Positions 1-10,489 of a DNA stretch of 64,000 bases are shown piece by piece. This DNA is from Deltaproteobacteria bacterium (GTDB taxonomy: Bacteria > Desulfobacterota > Desulfobulbia > Desulfobulbales > Desulfurivibrionaceae), in assembly GCA_026388695.1 (NCBI GenBank), contig JAPLJH010000099.1, forward strand, positions 1-64,000, written 5' to 3'. The notes beneath the pieces were generated by a model that saw only the letters and a list, made by a program, of their open reading frames with translations, did not search any database and was not told where the DNA came from. The number at the start of each line of letters is the position of its first letter. Position 1 is the stretch's first letter. The position numbers were made by a program, and so were the translations under genes.

Positions 1-1746
1 AAAGGTTTCCCCCACCAAGGTATTGATATACCGCTCCGGCGCATCAACCCCCTCCTTGGAAATAACCACCTGCGCAACCCCTTTTTTCTGCCCCATGAGC
101 CGCAGGCCGTACTCCATGGCCTGCAAAATCTGAGCACACGAAGACTGAATGGTCTCAAGAGTCCGCGGCTCCCGAGTCAAAAGCCGGTCAACCGCCTCTT
201 CGCTGAAGGTGACCATGATCCCGCATTTTTCGCTGATCTCAGCCTCACAGGCGTGAATGGTCTGAACCAACAGAATGAAGGTGTCACAGACCTCGCGAGG
301 ATCCACGTCCTGGTCCTGACTCTCCTTGGCCATGAGCTGTAGACGCTTTGGGGTGGTGAGCACCTGGTGATCTTCCAGATAATTGCCCATCCGCTTCAGG
401 ATGAAGCCGATCAAGTGCTCGTACTCCGCAGCCTGCAACGCCTCAAAACGGGCCCGATGCTCCGCCTGCACCTCCGCATCCGCCAATAGCCTTTCAAGTA
501 CAATGGCGGACGAGCGCACCATCTCCACATCCACCACAAGATGGCGGATGCTGGTGGAGGGCAGCTTCTTCTCATAGTGGAGCAAAATCTTTTCCATGAC
601 ACTAACCAAGCCCCGGGCTCCGGTGCGTTCCAGCTTGGCCAGCTTGGCGATCTCGCGCAGCGCCACGTCTTCAAACTGAAGACTAACACCATACACCCGG
701 AAATCCTGTTTCTTGGCAACCACTATGGAGCTATTGGGATTGGCCAGGATCTCGTAAAAATCATCTTCGCTCAGTTCATCAAGCACGGCGATAACCGGCA
801 GCCGTCCGACGAACTCACTTTCAAAGCCAAACTCGACCAGATCCTCCGCCTTAACCTGCTTGAGAAAACGCCCGGTGGTTTTCACCGAGGTCACCGAGCT
901 TTCAAAACCCATGGATTGCTGCTGCACCCGCTTCTTGATGATATCCTCAAGCCCGGCAAAAGCGCCGCTCATGATAAAAAGGATATTTTTGGTATTGACC
1001 AGGCGCCGTTCTCGCTTGCCCGTAGCCCGGTACTGTTCGATGGCCTCGATCTGCGAGACCGGATCGTGGGCAACCTTGAGTTCGACCTCGGTCTCCTCCA
1101 TGGGCTTGAGCAGGGCGCGCTGCACCCCGGTGCGGGAGACATCGGCCCCGATCCGGAACGGACTGGCGGCTATCTTGTCAGTCTCATCCAGGTAGATGAT
1201 GCCGTACTGGGCCCGCTCAATATCCCCGTCCGCCTCCCGGACCAGATCCCGGACCAAATCCTCCACATCCCCGCCCACATAGCCTGTTTCACTGAACTTG
1301 GTGGCGTCGCCTTTGATGAAGGGCACCCCGAGATGACGGGCAATAAGCTTGATAAGGAAGGTCTTGCCCACGCCAGTGGGGCCCATCAACAGGACATTGC
1401 TCTTGATCTGCCCCATATTACGCCTTGCCTTACGGGGCCTGGCCAGGGCGTAGCTGATCCGGTTGAAATGGGTGCAGATCTTGGTGGAGAGAATGGCCTT
1501 GGCCTCATCCTGCCTCACCACATACTCGTCGAGATAGGCAATGAGCTCTTCCGGGTTGGTGTCGAAATGAAAATCCGCCGCACCGCCTGCGGACGGCTGC
1601 CCCGCCTCGCTTTCCTCGCCCTGGGCCATGGGCAGCAAGCCGCTGGAGATGATCTTCACCTTCTGCCCGTACTTTTTCGTGAGATACTCACCGATCTCCT
1701 TTTCCAGCGCCTTCTGGTCGGGGAGATTGGTCTCGTGTTCGCTCAT
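1..1746 (-). CDS. ClpX-like AAA+ ATPase paralog (partial; C-terminus runs off window start)
   Basis: My own minus-strand translation from ATG at 1746 (MSEHETNLPDQKALEKEIGEYLTKKYG...) is open to base 1, so the ORF track misses it. Walker A GPTGVGKTFLIKLIA; ClpX-like KGDATKFSETGYVGGDVEDLV; MGFE loop. Confidence 0.85.
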   Translation of the reverse strand, partial: MSEHETNLPDQKALEKEIGEYLTKKYGQKVKIISSGLLPMAQGEESEAGQPSAGGAADFHFDTNPEELIAYLDEYVVRQDEAKAILSTKICTHFNRISYALARPRKARRNMGQIKSNVLLMGPTGVGKTFLIKLIARHLGVPFIKGDATKFSETGYVGGDVEDLVRDLVREADGDIERAQYGIIYLDETDKIAASPFRIGADVSRTGVQRALLKPMEETEVELKVAHDPVSQIEAIEQYRATGKRERRLVNTKNILFIMSGAFAGLEDIIKKRVQQQSMGFESSVTSVKTTGRFLKQVKAEDLVEFGFESEFVGRLPVIAVLDELSEDDFYEILANPNSSIVVAKKQDFRVYGVSLQFEDVALREIAKLAKLERTGARGLVSVMEKILLHYEKKLPSTSIRHLVVDVEMVRSSAIVLERLLADAEVQAEHRARFEALQAAEYEHLIGFILKRMGNYLEDHQVLTTPKRLQLMAKESQDQDVDPREVCDTFILLVQTIHACEAEISEKCGIMVTFSEEAVDRLLTREPRTLETIQSSCAQILQAMEYGLRLMGQKKGVAQVVISKEGVDAPERYINTLVGETF

Positions 1747-1778
1747 GGCATCCTCTCGGGTCTCGGAAAAATCAACGG

Positions 1779-3149
1779 TTACTCTTCGTCCAGGGACAGG
1801 GACTTCATCTTTCTATGCAGATGACTGCGCTCCAGGCCTATTTGTTCCGCAGTCTGGGAAATATTCCCGTCATTGCCGGCAAGCCGGGCCTTGAGAAAAT
1901 CCCGTTCAAAAATCTTCTTGGCCTCCTTATAGTTCAAGGAGTGGTACAACGCCTCCAAACCGACAGCCGATGATGATGCATTTGCCGGCGCAATGCCGAG
2001 CAACTGCCCGACCATGGTTTCGTCAACCGTTTCCGCCGGGCACATGATCATGACCCGCTCGACAAAATTGCGCAGCTCCCGGACATTGCCCGGCCAGCCG
2101 TGCTGCATCATGGCCTGCAGAGCCCCAGGGCTGAATCCCTTTTCCCCCAGCCCCTTCTTCGCGTTGTCCGCCACGAAATCAGCGACCAGCAGCGGAATAT
2201 CCTCCCGCCGTTCCCGCAGCGGCGGCACCTGAATCGGCACCACGTTGAGCCGGTAATAGAGATCCGCCCGGAAGGTGCCGTTTTCGAGCTCCTGCTCAAG
2301 ATCTTTATTGGTGGCGGCCAGGACCCGGACCTCGACCTGGATGGTTTTTGAACCGCCCACCCGCTCAAATTTTTGCTCCTGAAGAATACGCAGCACCTTG
2401 GCCTGGGTCTTGAGACTCATGTCGCCGATCTCGTCCAGAAAGAGCGTACCGCCGTCGGCCAGGTCGAACTTGCCCCGGCGGCTGGCCGTGGCGCCGGTGA
2501 ACGCGCCTTTCTCATGGCCAAACAACTCGGACTCGATCAGCTCTTCCGGGATGGCGGCACAGTTCAGCTCGATCATCGGCTTGACCGCATTTTTCGACAG
2601 CCGATGGATACTCTGCGCCACCAGCTCCTTACCGGTGCCATGCTCGCCCCGGATCAAGACCCAGGCCTCGGTGGGCGCCACCCGCTCCACCAGCTGCCTG
2701 AGTTCCACCATGGCTGGGGCGGCGCCGGTGAGTTGACTGGCGCGCTGGGTCTGCTGGCGCAGAATCAGATTCTCTTTTTTGAGCCGGGCCAAATCCAAAG
2801 CGTTATTGATGGAAAGAATGATTTTATCGTAGGAGGGCGGCTTTTCAATAAAATCGTAGGCCCCCATCTTGGTGGCCTGCACCGCAGTTTCAATGGTACC
2901 GTGCCCGGAAATCATGATCACCGGCAAGTCGGCTTGGGATTCCTTGATTCTTTTCAGCACCTCCAGGCCGTCCAGCCCCGGCATCCAGATATCGAGCAGA
3001 ACCAAGTCAACCGGCTCCTCCTCCAACAGGGCAAGCCCCTGCTGTCCATCCTCGGCAGAAAGCGTCTGAAACCCTTCATCCGACAAAATGCCGGACAGGG
3101 ACTCACGAATACTCGCTTCATCGTCAATTATCAGGATTGTTTTTGCCAT
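1779..3149 (-). CDS. ntrX: sigma-54-dependent response regulator, NtrX-like
   Basis: REC domain ([15 protein letters not shown]), AAA+ GEHGTGKE and GAFTGA motifs, C-terminal Fis-type HTH; next to an NtrY-type kinase. Confidence 0.88.
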   Translation of the reverse strand: MAKTILIIDDEASIRESLSGILSDEGFQTLSAEDGQQGLALLEEEPVDLVLLDIWMPGLDGLEVLKRIKESQADLPVIMISGHGTIETAVQATKMGAYDFIEKPPSYDKIILSINNALDLARLKKENLILRQQTQRASQLTGAAPAMVELRQLVERVAPTEAWVLIRGEHGTGKELVAQSIHRLSKNAVKPMIELNCAAIPEELIESELFGHEKGAFTGATASRRGKFDLADGGTLFLDEIGDMSLKTQAKVLRILQEQKFERVGGSKTIQVEVRVLAATNKDLEQELENGTFRADLYYRLNVVPIQVPPLRERREDIPLLVADFVADNAKKGLGEKGFSPGALQAMMQHGWPGNVRELRNFVERVMIMCPAETVDETMVGQLLGIAPANASSSAVGLEALYHSLNYKEAKKIFERDFLKARLAGNDGNISQTAEQIGLERSHLHRKMKSLSLDEE

Positions 3150-3279
3150 CGCCGTTTCACAGCCGTCGTTTCACTAATTTTTTCTGTTGTTATTCAATAT
3201 ACCATGCCCTGCCAGGCAGACGACACGGTTTTCTGTAACTACTCAGCTTGACGCCGGAATCAAGCAAACACCACGGGAC

Positions 3280-3385
3280 GTAACTGTTCCGCAGTGCCGC
3301 AAATGATAGGAAGAGGCCTGCGAAGTGTGCTATTGCACATGAGCAGACCGATGACAACGCAGATGTGGTGCTGCGGAACAGTTAC
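3280..3385. repeat. 106-nt structured intergenic repeat, family 1 copy 1
   Basis: Ends form a 16-bp inverted repeat (gtaactgttccgcagt ... gtgctgcggaacagttac, last pair G-T); central hairpin gtgtgc-tatt-gcacat; about 81% identical to 63086-63191 with no gaps. Confidence 0.9.
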
Positions 3386-3392
3386 CGGTTTT

Positions 3393-5627
3393 CTAGCCAT
3401 TGCCCAGGGGAAGCTCGACAATGAACCGGGCCCCCTTGGGCTCATTGTCCTTAACCCGAATGTAACCATGGTGGTCCGCCACCACCGTGCTGGCGATGGC
3501 CAGGCCCAAGCCGGTCCCGGTCTTCTTCCTTGAAAAATACGGCTCAAAAAGACGCGGCTTGTCCTCGTCACTGACACCGGAGCCATTATCGCGCACCTCA
3601 AGCCTGACCACCTTGCGCTCTTCCTCGCAGGCAAGAACAATCTCGATTATCCCGGCAGCGGCGGTGGCCGCCACGGCATTATTGAGCAGGTTGATGAGCA
3701 CCCGTTTCATCTGCTTGCCGTCGAAGGAAAACTGTGGAATCGGCCCCTCCACCCGCAGCCTAAACTGCCTGTCCTTATGGGCCTCCTGGTAGAGAATGAA
3801 CGCCTCGTTGGCCATTTCGGCGAGGCTGCCCATGGTCTTGTGCACCGCAGGCATTCGGGCGAAGTTGGAAAATTCGCTGACCAGCTTTTTCAGCTCATCC
3901 ACCTGGTTGACAATGGTTTTAGTGCAGACGTCAAAAACCTCCTGGTCCCCAGACAGCCGGTCAAGATATCTTTTGCGGAGCCGCTGGGCGGAAAGCTGGA
4001 TCGGGGTCAGGGGATTTTTCACCTCATGGGCGATCCGCCGGGCCACCTCACGCCAGGCCGCCATCCGCTGCGCCTTTTCCAGCTCGGTGAGGTTATCAAA
4101 CACCAGGACCACGCCAAGGGGCTGATTGTTCTCATCTCCCAACCGGGTTAAATTCACCCGTAGCGAAAAAGTCTCATCCCCCACCGTGAGGCGCAGCGGC
4201 CTCTCCAGGGAAGGCTTGCCGCTCCGCGACAACTCGGCAAGAAAACCTTCCAGAATCGCCCGGTGCTCCGGCCTGAGAACCGCGTGGTACTCCTTGCCTT
4301 CCAAGGCTCTGCGGTCAATTTTGAGAAGCTCCTCGGCAAACCGGTTGATCGTGGTAATCCGACCCTGCTCATCCAAAGAGATAACCCCGGCCGCCACATT
4401 TTGCAGAACAATCTCCATGTAGCGCCGCCTGGTCTCAGCATCGAGATTCCCTTGGCACAGTGCGGCATTTGCCTCTTCAAGCTGCCTTTTACTGGCGAAG
4501 AGATCGCTGGTCATCCGGTTGAAGGAATCAACCAGGGTTCCCATCTCATCGCCCGAGGTTTTTTCCAGAACAAAGTCCAATTCACCCTCGGCCACCCGCC
4601 GCGTGGCTTCCGCCAGCCTGCCGATGGGCCCGGTCAGACCGCCTGCCACATAAAAGGCGAACCAGATCGCGCAAAACACGATCAACAGGGTGACGATGAG
4701 CAGCATGACCAACAGACTGGTTTTAATCGGGGCCTTGAGAATCATCAACTGCTTGTAGCCCTCATACCCAGCGGAAATGGTCTGCATCCGCTTGACCCGT
4801 TCCTGGGGAATAAGCAGGGAAACAACCAGCGCCCCCTGCCGTCCGTCGGTGCCGCCGATCCGTACCGAGCTCACGCTGCGCACCAGTTCCCCCGCCGCCA
4901 CCGGCTGGATGGTTGTCTGCCCCTTTTTATCAGCATACGCATCGCGGATCATGTTCAAGGGAATTTCCGGGACACCCTCACCAACGACTTCCGGCCTGTA
5001 GGCTCGGGCCAACACCTCTCTTTGCTCTGAGATCACCTCGATTCCAGCCAGGCCATGACTTTTCATAATCTCTTGCAGCAAGGGCGTCAAATTCCCCCCG
5101 GCAAGATCCCCGTAACGTTTTGATTCCAAGCGTTCCGCAATCAGGCTGCCCTGGCGGTCAACCTGGTCTTCCGCCTCCTGGTAAACATTCTTGGCGATGG
5201 CGATCGATTCTTCCAGGGATTGGGCGACATTGATGTTGAACCAGTAATCCATACTGGTGGAGACAAACTGGAGAGCGATAAAAAACAGCAGCCCGGTGGG
5301 GAAAAAAGACATGGAAACAAAGGCAATCACCAGCTTGGAGCGGAGCTTTGTTCCCAGGAAACGTCGACGGCGCTCAAAGACAAGCTGCGCCAAATTGCGG
5401 AGCACCAGAAACACCATCAACAGCAGGAGAAGGACATTGAAGTTGATGAGGACAAAGATCAGAACATTACCGCTGACCGGAAAGGGAATGGCGCCCAGTT
5501 GCACGATCCTGGTTTCAAAATAGGTCAGCAGGGGGATCAGAACGAAGCAGGCAAGGATGACCAGGCGGATGCGCTTTTTGCGGCGCAGCCGGTCTTTAAC
5601 GACAATCTCCTCCTGGGGGGCATCCAT
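3393..5627 (-). CDS. ntrY: NtrY-like sensor histidine kinase (TM, HAMP, PAS, HisKA, HATPase)
   Basis: H-box VARRIAHEVKNPLTPIQLSAQRL; N/G boxes NNAVAAT, DNGSGV, GTGLGLAI. Start chosen at MDAPQEEIV (5627), just after the DUF4390 stop. Confidence 0.88.
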   Translation of the reverse strand: MDAPQEEIVVKDRLRRKKRIRLVILACFVLIPLLTYFETRIVQLGAIPFPVSGNVLIFVLINFNVLLLLLMVFLVLRNLAQLVFERRRRFLGTKLRSKLVIAFVSMSFFPTGLLFFIALQFVSTSMDYWFNINVAQSLEESIAIAKNVYQEAEDQVDRQGSLIAERLESKRYGDLAGGNLTPLLQEIMKSHGLAGIEVISEQREVLARAYRPEVVGEGVPEIPLNMIRDAYADKKGQTTIQPVAAGELVRSVSSVRIGGTDGRQGALVVSLLIPQERVKRMQTISAGYEGYKQLMILKAPIKTSLLVMLLIVTLLIVFCAIWFAFYVAGGLTGPIGRLAEATRRVAEGELDFVLEKTSGDEMGTLVDSFNRMTSDLFASKRQLEEANAALCQGNLDAETRRRYMEIVLQNVAAGVISLDEQGRITTINRFAEELLKIDRRALEGKEYHAVLRPEHRAILEGFLAELSRSGKPSLERPLRLTVGDETFSLRVNLTRLGDENNQPLGVVLVFDNLTELEKAQRMAAWREVARRIAHEVKNPLTPIQLSAQRLRKRYLDRLSGDQEVFDVCTKTIVNQVDELKKLVSEFSNFARMPAVHKTMGSLAEMANEAFILYQEAHKDRQFRLRVEGPIPQFSFDGKQMKRVLINLLNNAVAATAAAGIIEIVLACEEERKVVRLEVRDNGSGVSDEDKPRLFEPYFSRKKTGTGLGLAIASTVVADHHGYIRVKDNEPKGARFIVELPLGNG

Positions 5628-5628
5628 G

Positions 5629-6222
5629 CTAATACCTGAACTCCACCGTGTACCACTCGGTTTCAAAATCCCAGAGGCTCCAGAAGGGAATCACATAGTG
5701 CGCATAAAGCGGCAGGGTTTTTTCCGCGAGCTTGGCCTTAACCCGAAGCAGATACCCCGCCTCCGGCAACAGGGCTTTCAGCGGCGATATCTGGGGGCCA
5801 TTGAGCTGGGCCATAGCTTTTTTCGCCTCGGCCAGGAATTTGGTGCGAAAGGTCTGACCGGCCAGCTCCGAACGGACAACACTGTACTCCTCTTTCAGGG
5901 TATCGTAGCTCAGGGTATGGTCAAACCGCAGGGAAACAAGCTCCTGATTCAGCCACGTGCTGCGTTTACGCTCCAGCTTCACATAGAAATTAAAAGTCAC
6001 AGGGATGCCGTTTCTGATACCCTCCTCCATCTGCTTGGTAAAGGCATTGTTGACCGTGAGAAACAACAACAAATCCGTACTGGAATTGGTGACAATCAAC
6101 TCATCGATGGTCGCGTTCTGGGCAAGCGCCGGCTGGCCGCCGCCCCAAAAAATGGCAAGGGCAAACAGAAACAACGAAAAGCTGCGAAATTGTCGTCTAA
6201 AAAATGGCATGCGCATAATCAA
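5629..6222 (-). CDS. DUF4390 domain-containing secreted protein
   Basis: Signal peptide; DUF4390-like sequence; position upstream of ntrY. Confidence 0.75.
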   Translation of the reverse strand: MIMRMPFFRRQFRSFSLFLFALAIFWGGGQPALAQNATIDELIVTNSSTDLLLFLTVNNAFTKQMEEGIRNGIPVTFNFYVKLERKRSTWLNQELVSLRFDHTLSYDTLKEEYSVVRSELAGQTFRTKFLAEAKKAMAQLNGPQISPLKALLPEAGYLLRVKAKLAEKTLPLYAHYVIPFWSLWDFETEWYTVEFRY

Positions 6223-7914
6223 TTAGATCGTTGAAAGGACTTGCGTGTCAAGGGCTGCTTCCTCAATCTCAGGCTGTACATATTCCCCGCGCTTCTGCCA
6301 TTTTTTCAGGACCAAGCTCTTGGCCCTGTCCAAAAACGGGCCTAATGTTGCGGCATCACGGGCGCTTAGGGCTACCGCCTCATGCAGCCTTAGCTGTTCG
6401 GCAACAACCTCCGGCGCCACCAGGTCAATCTTGTTGAACACCTTGAGACAGGGGATACCGTCCAACTCAAGCTCCCGGAGCAGATCCTCCACCACCTGGA
6501 TATGATCCTCGCAGCGCGGATTGCTGATGTCAATAACATGCACCAACACGTCCGCCTCATGCAGCTCCTCCAGGGTCGATGTGAAGGCCTTGAGCAGATC
6601 CTCCGGAAGATTGCGGATAAAGCCCACCGTGTCGGTGATAATGACCTCCACATCCTCGGGAAAACGAAGCCTGCGGCTGGTAGGGTCCAGGGTGGCGAAG
6701 AGCTTATCCTCGGCAACGATAGCGCTTTTGGTCAGGGTGTTGAGCAGGGTCGACTTCCCGGCATTGGTATAGCCCACCAACGAGAGAACCGGCAAGTCAT
6801 TTTTGCGGCGCCGCGCCCGCCGCTGCTCCCGCTCCCGGCCAACCTCCTTGAGCTTTTTGCCCAGCTTGCCCAACCGGTCATTGATGCGGCGGCGGTCCAC
6901 CTCAAGACGGGTCTCACCGGGGCCGCGGCCGCCGATGCCGCCGGTGAGCCGGGACAGGGCATCGTCTCGGGTCGTCAATCTGGGCAGCATGTATTTGAGC
7001 TGGGCCATCTCGATCTGCAGCTTACCTTCCCGGCTCAAGGCCCGCCGGGCAAAGATATCAAGGATCAACTGGGTCCGGTCGATGACCCGCAGTTCGGTGT
7101 GGTCGGTTATGGACCGCGCCTGGGACGGGTTCAATTCCTGATCGAAGATCAGCAGATTGGCGTTGAGCCGCAGCGCGGTCAGCATGATCTCGCCGAGCTT
7201 GCCCTTGCCCAAGATCAACCTGGGGTTGATCTTTTCCCGCCGCTGCACCACGGTGTCGAGGACGATCACCTCGGCAGAGCGGGCCAGCTCGGCCAGCTCT
7301 GCCATGGATTCCTGGGCCTTGACCTTGGAGAGCGGGGTCACGCTGACCAGAATCGCCCGGTCCCGGCCCGAGTCAATCTCCCGCACCGGCCTGGCCTTGG
7401 CAAATTCATCCTCAAGCGCCGCGATGAGTTCCCGGCAGGAGCGGGCCTGCTGAGTGGGAACCTCCGGCGGCAACAAGAGCCAGTTCTTCCCCTCCACCGC
7501 CTGGGGCACCAGATGGGCGGAATAGAGCCGGGTTGCCACCCCCTGCTCCATCTGCACCACGGTCATCATGTCCAGGCGCAGGAAGAGCAGATCCATCAAA
7601 TCGTCTTCGCTGATACCCTCGCCGGCAAGGTGGGTATGCACACAGCGCAAGCCTTTGAGTCGCCCACCCGAGACCCGAAACTGCTTCAAAGCCGGGATCA
7701 TGATGGAGCGGTGATCCCCGACCATGACCGCCTCGACCTGCCCGGACCGGCTGAGCAAGACCCCAACCTGGCGTCCCAGCTCAAAGGCAACCGCGCACAG
7801 CTCTTTTGCAAGCTCCGGGCTGATGACCATCTCCGGATCAACCCGGCGCCCGGCAATGCGTTCAAGCCCTTTCAACTGAGCGGTTTTCAAGCCGCTGGTA
7901 TTGCCGGTTATCAT
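6223..7914 (-). CDS. hflX: GTPase HflX
   Basis: GGIGGRGPGETRLEVDRR, G1 GYTNAGKST, G3 DTVGFI, G4 NKID. Confidence 0.95.
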   Translation of the reverse strand: MITGNTSGLKTAQLKGLERIAGRRVDPEMVISPELAKELCAVAFELGRQVGVLLSRSGQVEAVMVGDHRSIMIPALKQFRVSGGRLKGLRCVHTHLAGEGISEDDLMDLLFLRLDMMTVVQMEQGVATRLYSAHLVPQAVEGKNWLLLPPEVPTQQARSCRELIAALEDEFAKARPVREIDSGRDRAILVSVTPLSKVKAQESMAELAELARSAEVIVLDTVVQRREKINPRLILGKGKLGEIMLTALRLNANLLIFDQELNPSQARSITDHTELRVIDRTQLILDIFARRALSREGKLQIEMAQLKYMLPRLTTRDDALSRLTGGIGGRGPGETRLEVDRRRINDRLGKLGKKLKEVGREREQRRARRRKNDLPVLSLVGYTNAGKSTLLNTLTKSAIVAEDKLFATLDPTSRRLRFPEDVEVIITDTVGFIRNLPEDLLKAFTSTLEELHEADVLVHVIDISNPRCEDHIQVVEDLLRELELDGIPCLKVFNKIDLVAPEVVAEQLRLHEAVALSARDAATLGPFLDRAKSLVLKKWQKRGEYVQPEIEEAALDTQVLSTI

Positions 7915-9836
7915 GCCGAAGGCTGCCGCTCCCGCAGCAGACGCCGGTCGCCGACCCGGATGGTCACCTTGATTTTATCAAAATACTCCAACAGGGGAAT
8001 GGAAAATTTTCTGGTCAGGCCGGTGAGAGTTTTAAAGCGCGGCGCGTCGATCTCCCCTTCTTTCTTGATAAAGGCCACCAGCTGTTCCTGCAAGGTCGCC
8101 ATGGCCCGGCCCTGGAAATAGAGATCCTCGCTGATCTTGACCAGAACCTGCTCCCGGACCAAGAGCTCGAGAACCTCGCGGACCAAGGGCGCGGGATACT
8201 TGACAAACCGTTCCTGCACCTCCCGCACGGTGGGTGGGGTCAGCCCTGCCGCAGCGTAGAAGGTCTCCATTTCCGTGCGGATACTCTGGGCATCCGCCTT
8301 GAGCGATACCTGATGACCCGCCATTCTCACCACGGATTCATCGACAATAATTGCCCCCTGCTTGACCAGGGTATTGAGGAGCAGCTGAAAAAATTTCTGA
8401 TCCAGATCCCCATGCAGACGCGAACGCAGCTCTTCCTTGGACAACCCCGGCTTCATCGAGTTATCCCGGTGAAAATCAGCTAGGATCTTCGTGAGCGATG
8501 CGCCCATGGCCTCGAAGATTTCCGCCGCGACCATGCGTTGCCGGTCCGAATCCACCATGATGATCTTCCGGCTGGAGATGGGGGTGTCGAGCAGCTTGCG
8601 AAAACGCTTGCCGAACTGGCCCATCTTCACGCAGAGCACCTCGAAGGTGAGCCCGGCAACCCCTGCCTCCCGGAGGTGCAAGAGGGAGATATCCTCGCTT
8701 ACCCCCTCCTGATACAGAGCAAAGACCTGGCTATTCGCCTCCTTAAAGCGCCGCCGTTTGGGCGGAGAGGCGTTCCATATCGCGCCGCCGCCGATGGTGG
8801 CCACCGGCGAATAGCTCCGCACCACATAGCGGTCCCCGGGCCAGGCGCCGAACGGCTCCTCCAGCAATATTTGCACGTTGGCCCGGCTGCCAGGGGCAAG
8901 CTCTTCATCCTCCAGCAGCGCGATACGGCCCATGATCTCGGCGGTACCGATGTGCACCCGCACCCGGCTTCTGTTCTTGAGGGGTTTGGCATTGGAGGAA
9001 AGATAGAAAAAATCGGCGTCCAACAGAAAGGAGGGAGCGAGGGTTCCTGGAGTGGCGAGCATATTGCCCCGGGCAATCATCTCGGTGTCCAGCCCCTGGA
9101 TGTTGATGGCGGTACGCTTGCCCGCCTCGACCAGCTCCACATCCTGGCCATGCACCTGGATGCCGCGGATTTTGGCGGTATGTCCCTGGGGATAAACGGT
9201 GATGTCCTCACCCACCGTTATCCTTCCCGAGATGGAGGTGCCGGTGACCACCACGCCAAAACCCTTCATGCTGAACACCCGGTCCACGGGCAACCGAAAC
9301 GGGCCATGGGCTTCGGAAAACTCGCTGCCCCGCACCAGGGTGTCCAGCACCTCCCGGACCTCTTCCATCCCCTCGCCGGTGGTGGAGGAAACCGCGACCA
9401 TGGGCGCGTCTTCCAGAAAACTGCCGGCCAGAAATTGGCGAACATCCTCTTGCACCAGTGCCAGCCACTCCGCATCCACCATGTCCTTCTTGGTGAGGAT
9501 CACCAACCCCCGCTTCACCCCGAGCAGCCGGCAGATCTCGAAATGCTCCCTGGTCTGGGGCATGATCCCCTCATCCGCCGCGATGACAAAGGCCAAGAGA
9601 TCGATGCCCGTGGCGCCGGCCACCATGTTTTTCACAAAGCGTTCGTGGCCGGGAACATCGATAATGCCGAGGCGATGGCCGCAAGGCAGATCAAGAAAGG
9701 CAAAACCCAGCTCGATGGTGATGCCCCGCTTTTTCTCTTCCTTGAGCCGATCGGTGTCAATGCCGGTGAGGGCCTTGACCAGACTGGTCTTGCCGTGATC
9801 CACATGGCCGGCCGTGCCGAGGACAATCTCCCGCAT
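7911..9836 (-). CDS. selB: selenocysteine-specific translation elongation factor SelB
   Basis: MREIVLGTAGHVDHGKTSLVKALTGIDTDRLKEEKKRGITIELGFA; C-terminal winged-helix repeats. Confidence 0.95.
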   Translation of the reverse strand: MREIVLGTAGHVDHGKTSLVKALTGIDTDRLKEEKKRGITIELGFAFLDLPCGHRLGIIDVPGHERFVKNMVAGATGIDLLAFVIAADEGIMPQTREHFEICRLLGVKRGLVILTKKDMVDAEWLALVQEDVRQFLAGSFLEDAPMVAVSSTTGEGMEEVREVLDTLVRGSEFSEAHGPFRLPVDRVFSMKGFGVVVTGTSISGRITVGEDITVYPQGHTAKIRGIQVHGQDVELVEAGKRTAINIQGLDTEMIARGNMLATPGTLAPSFLLDADFFYLSSNAKPLKNRSRVRVHIGTAEIMGRIALLEDEELAPGSRANVQILLEEPFGAWPGDRYVVRSYSPVATIGGGAIWNASPPKRRRFKEANSQVFALYQEGVSEDISLLHLREAGVAGLTFEVLCVKMGQFGKRFRKLLDTPISSRKIIMVDSDRQRMVAAEIFEAMGASLTKILADFHRDNSMKPGLSKEELRSRLHGDLDQKFFQLLLNTLVKQGAIIVDESVVRMAGHQVSLKADAQSIRTEMETFYAAAGLTPPTVREVQERFVKYPAPLVREVLELLVREQVLVKISEDLYFQGRAMATLQEQLVAFIKKEGEIDAPRFKTLTGLTRKFSIPLLEYFDKIKVTIRVGDRRLLRERQPSA

Positions 9837-9839
9837 CTG

Positions 9840-10478
9840 CTACCAGTTCCCTTTCAGGTAGGGATTATTGCGGCGCTCATCGCCCACGGTGGATCTGGCC
9901 CCGCCATAGCCATGCCCCGGCCAGACCACAGTCTCGGCGGGCAGGGGCAGAATCTTCTCCTTGATGGCTGCGAGCATCTGTTTGCTGTCGCCGCCAGGGA
10001 AGTCGGTGCGCCCCACCCCTTCGACAAACAGGGTGTCGCCGGTAAAGAGATGGGAAGCGCCGTAAAGACAGATCCCACCCGGGGTATGCCCAGGGGTATG
10101 GAGAACCGTCAGGATGAACTTGCCGATGACGATCTTCTCGCCATCGGTTACGGTCCGGTCCACAGGCGGCGAAGGCAGAAAGCCAAACCTGGAGAAATAG
10201 TCGATGATCTCCGGCTTGACAAAAAACTCGGCATCCGCCGCATGCATGACGATGGGGGCGCCGGTTGCCTGCTGGATTACCCTGTTGCCGCAGACATGAT
10301 CCGGATGGCCATGGGTACAAATAATCGCCTCAACACTGAGGCCTTCGGCCCGACACAGGGCGAGAATTTTCTCCTCGTTGCCGCCGGGGTCGATGATGGC
10401 GCACTTCTTGGTCTCCTCGCAGCCCACCACATAGCAACACACAGACATGGAGCCCACAACCAACTGTTTGACAATCAT
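9840..10478 (-). CDS. MBL-fold metallohydrolase (glyoxalase II-like)
   Basis: Metal motif THGHPDH, HTPGHTPGG; start at MIVKQLVVGSM (10478). Confidence 0.88.
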   Translation of the reverse strand: MIVKQLVVGSMSVCCYVVGCEETKKCAIIDPGGNEEKILALCRAEGLSVEAIICTHGHPDHVCGNRVIQQATGAPIVMHAADAEFFVKPEIIDYFSRFGFLPSPPVDRTVTDGEKIVIGKFILTVLHTPGHTPGGICLYGASHLFTGDTLFVEGVGRTDFPGGDSKQMLAAIKEKILPLPAETVVWPGHGYGGARSTVGDERRNNPYLKGNW

Positions 10479-10489
10479 ATCCTCAACCC

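Noticed and set aside
541-1824. 427-aa plus-strand ORF
   Set aside because: Antisense to the ClpX-like gene; the minus-strand frame carries clear AAA+ motifs.
3260-3640. 126-aa minus-strand ORF
   Set aside because: Out-of-frame with ntrY and runs through the family 1 repeat.
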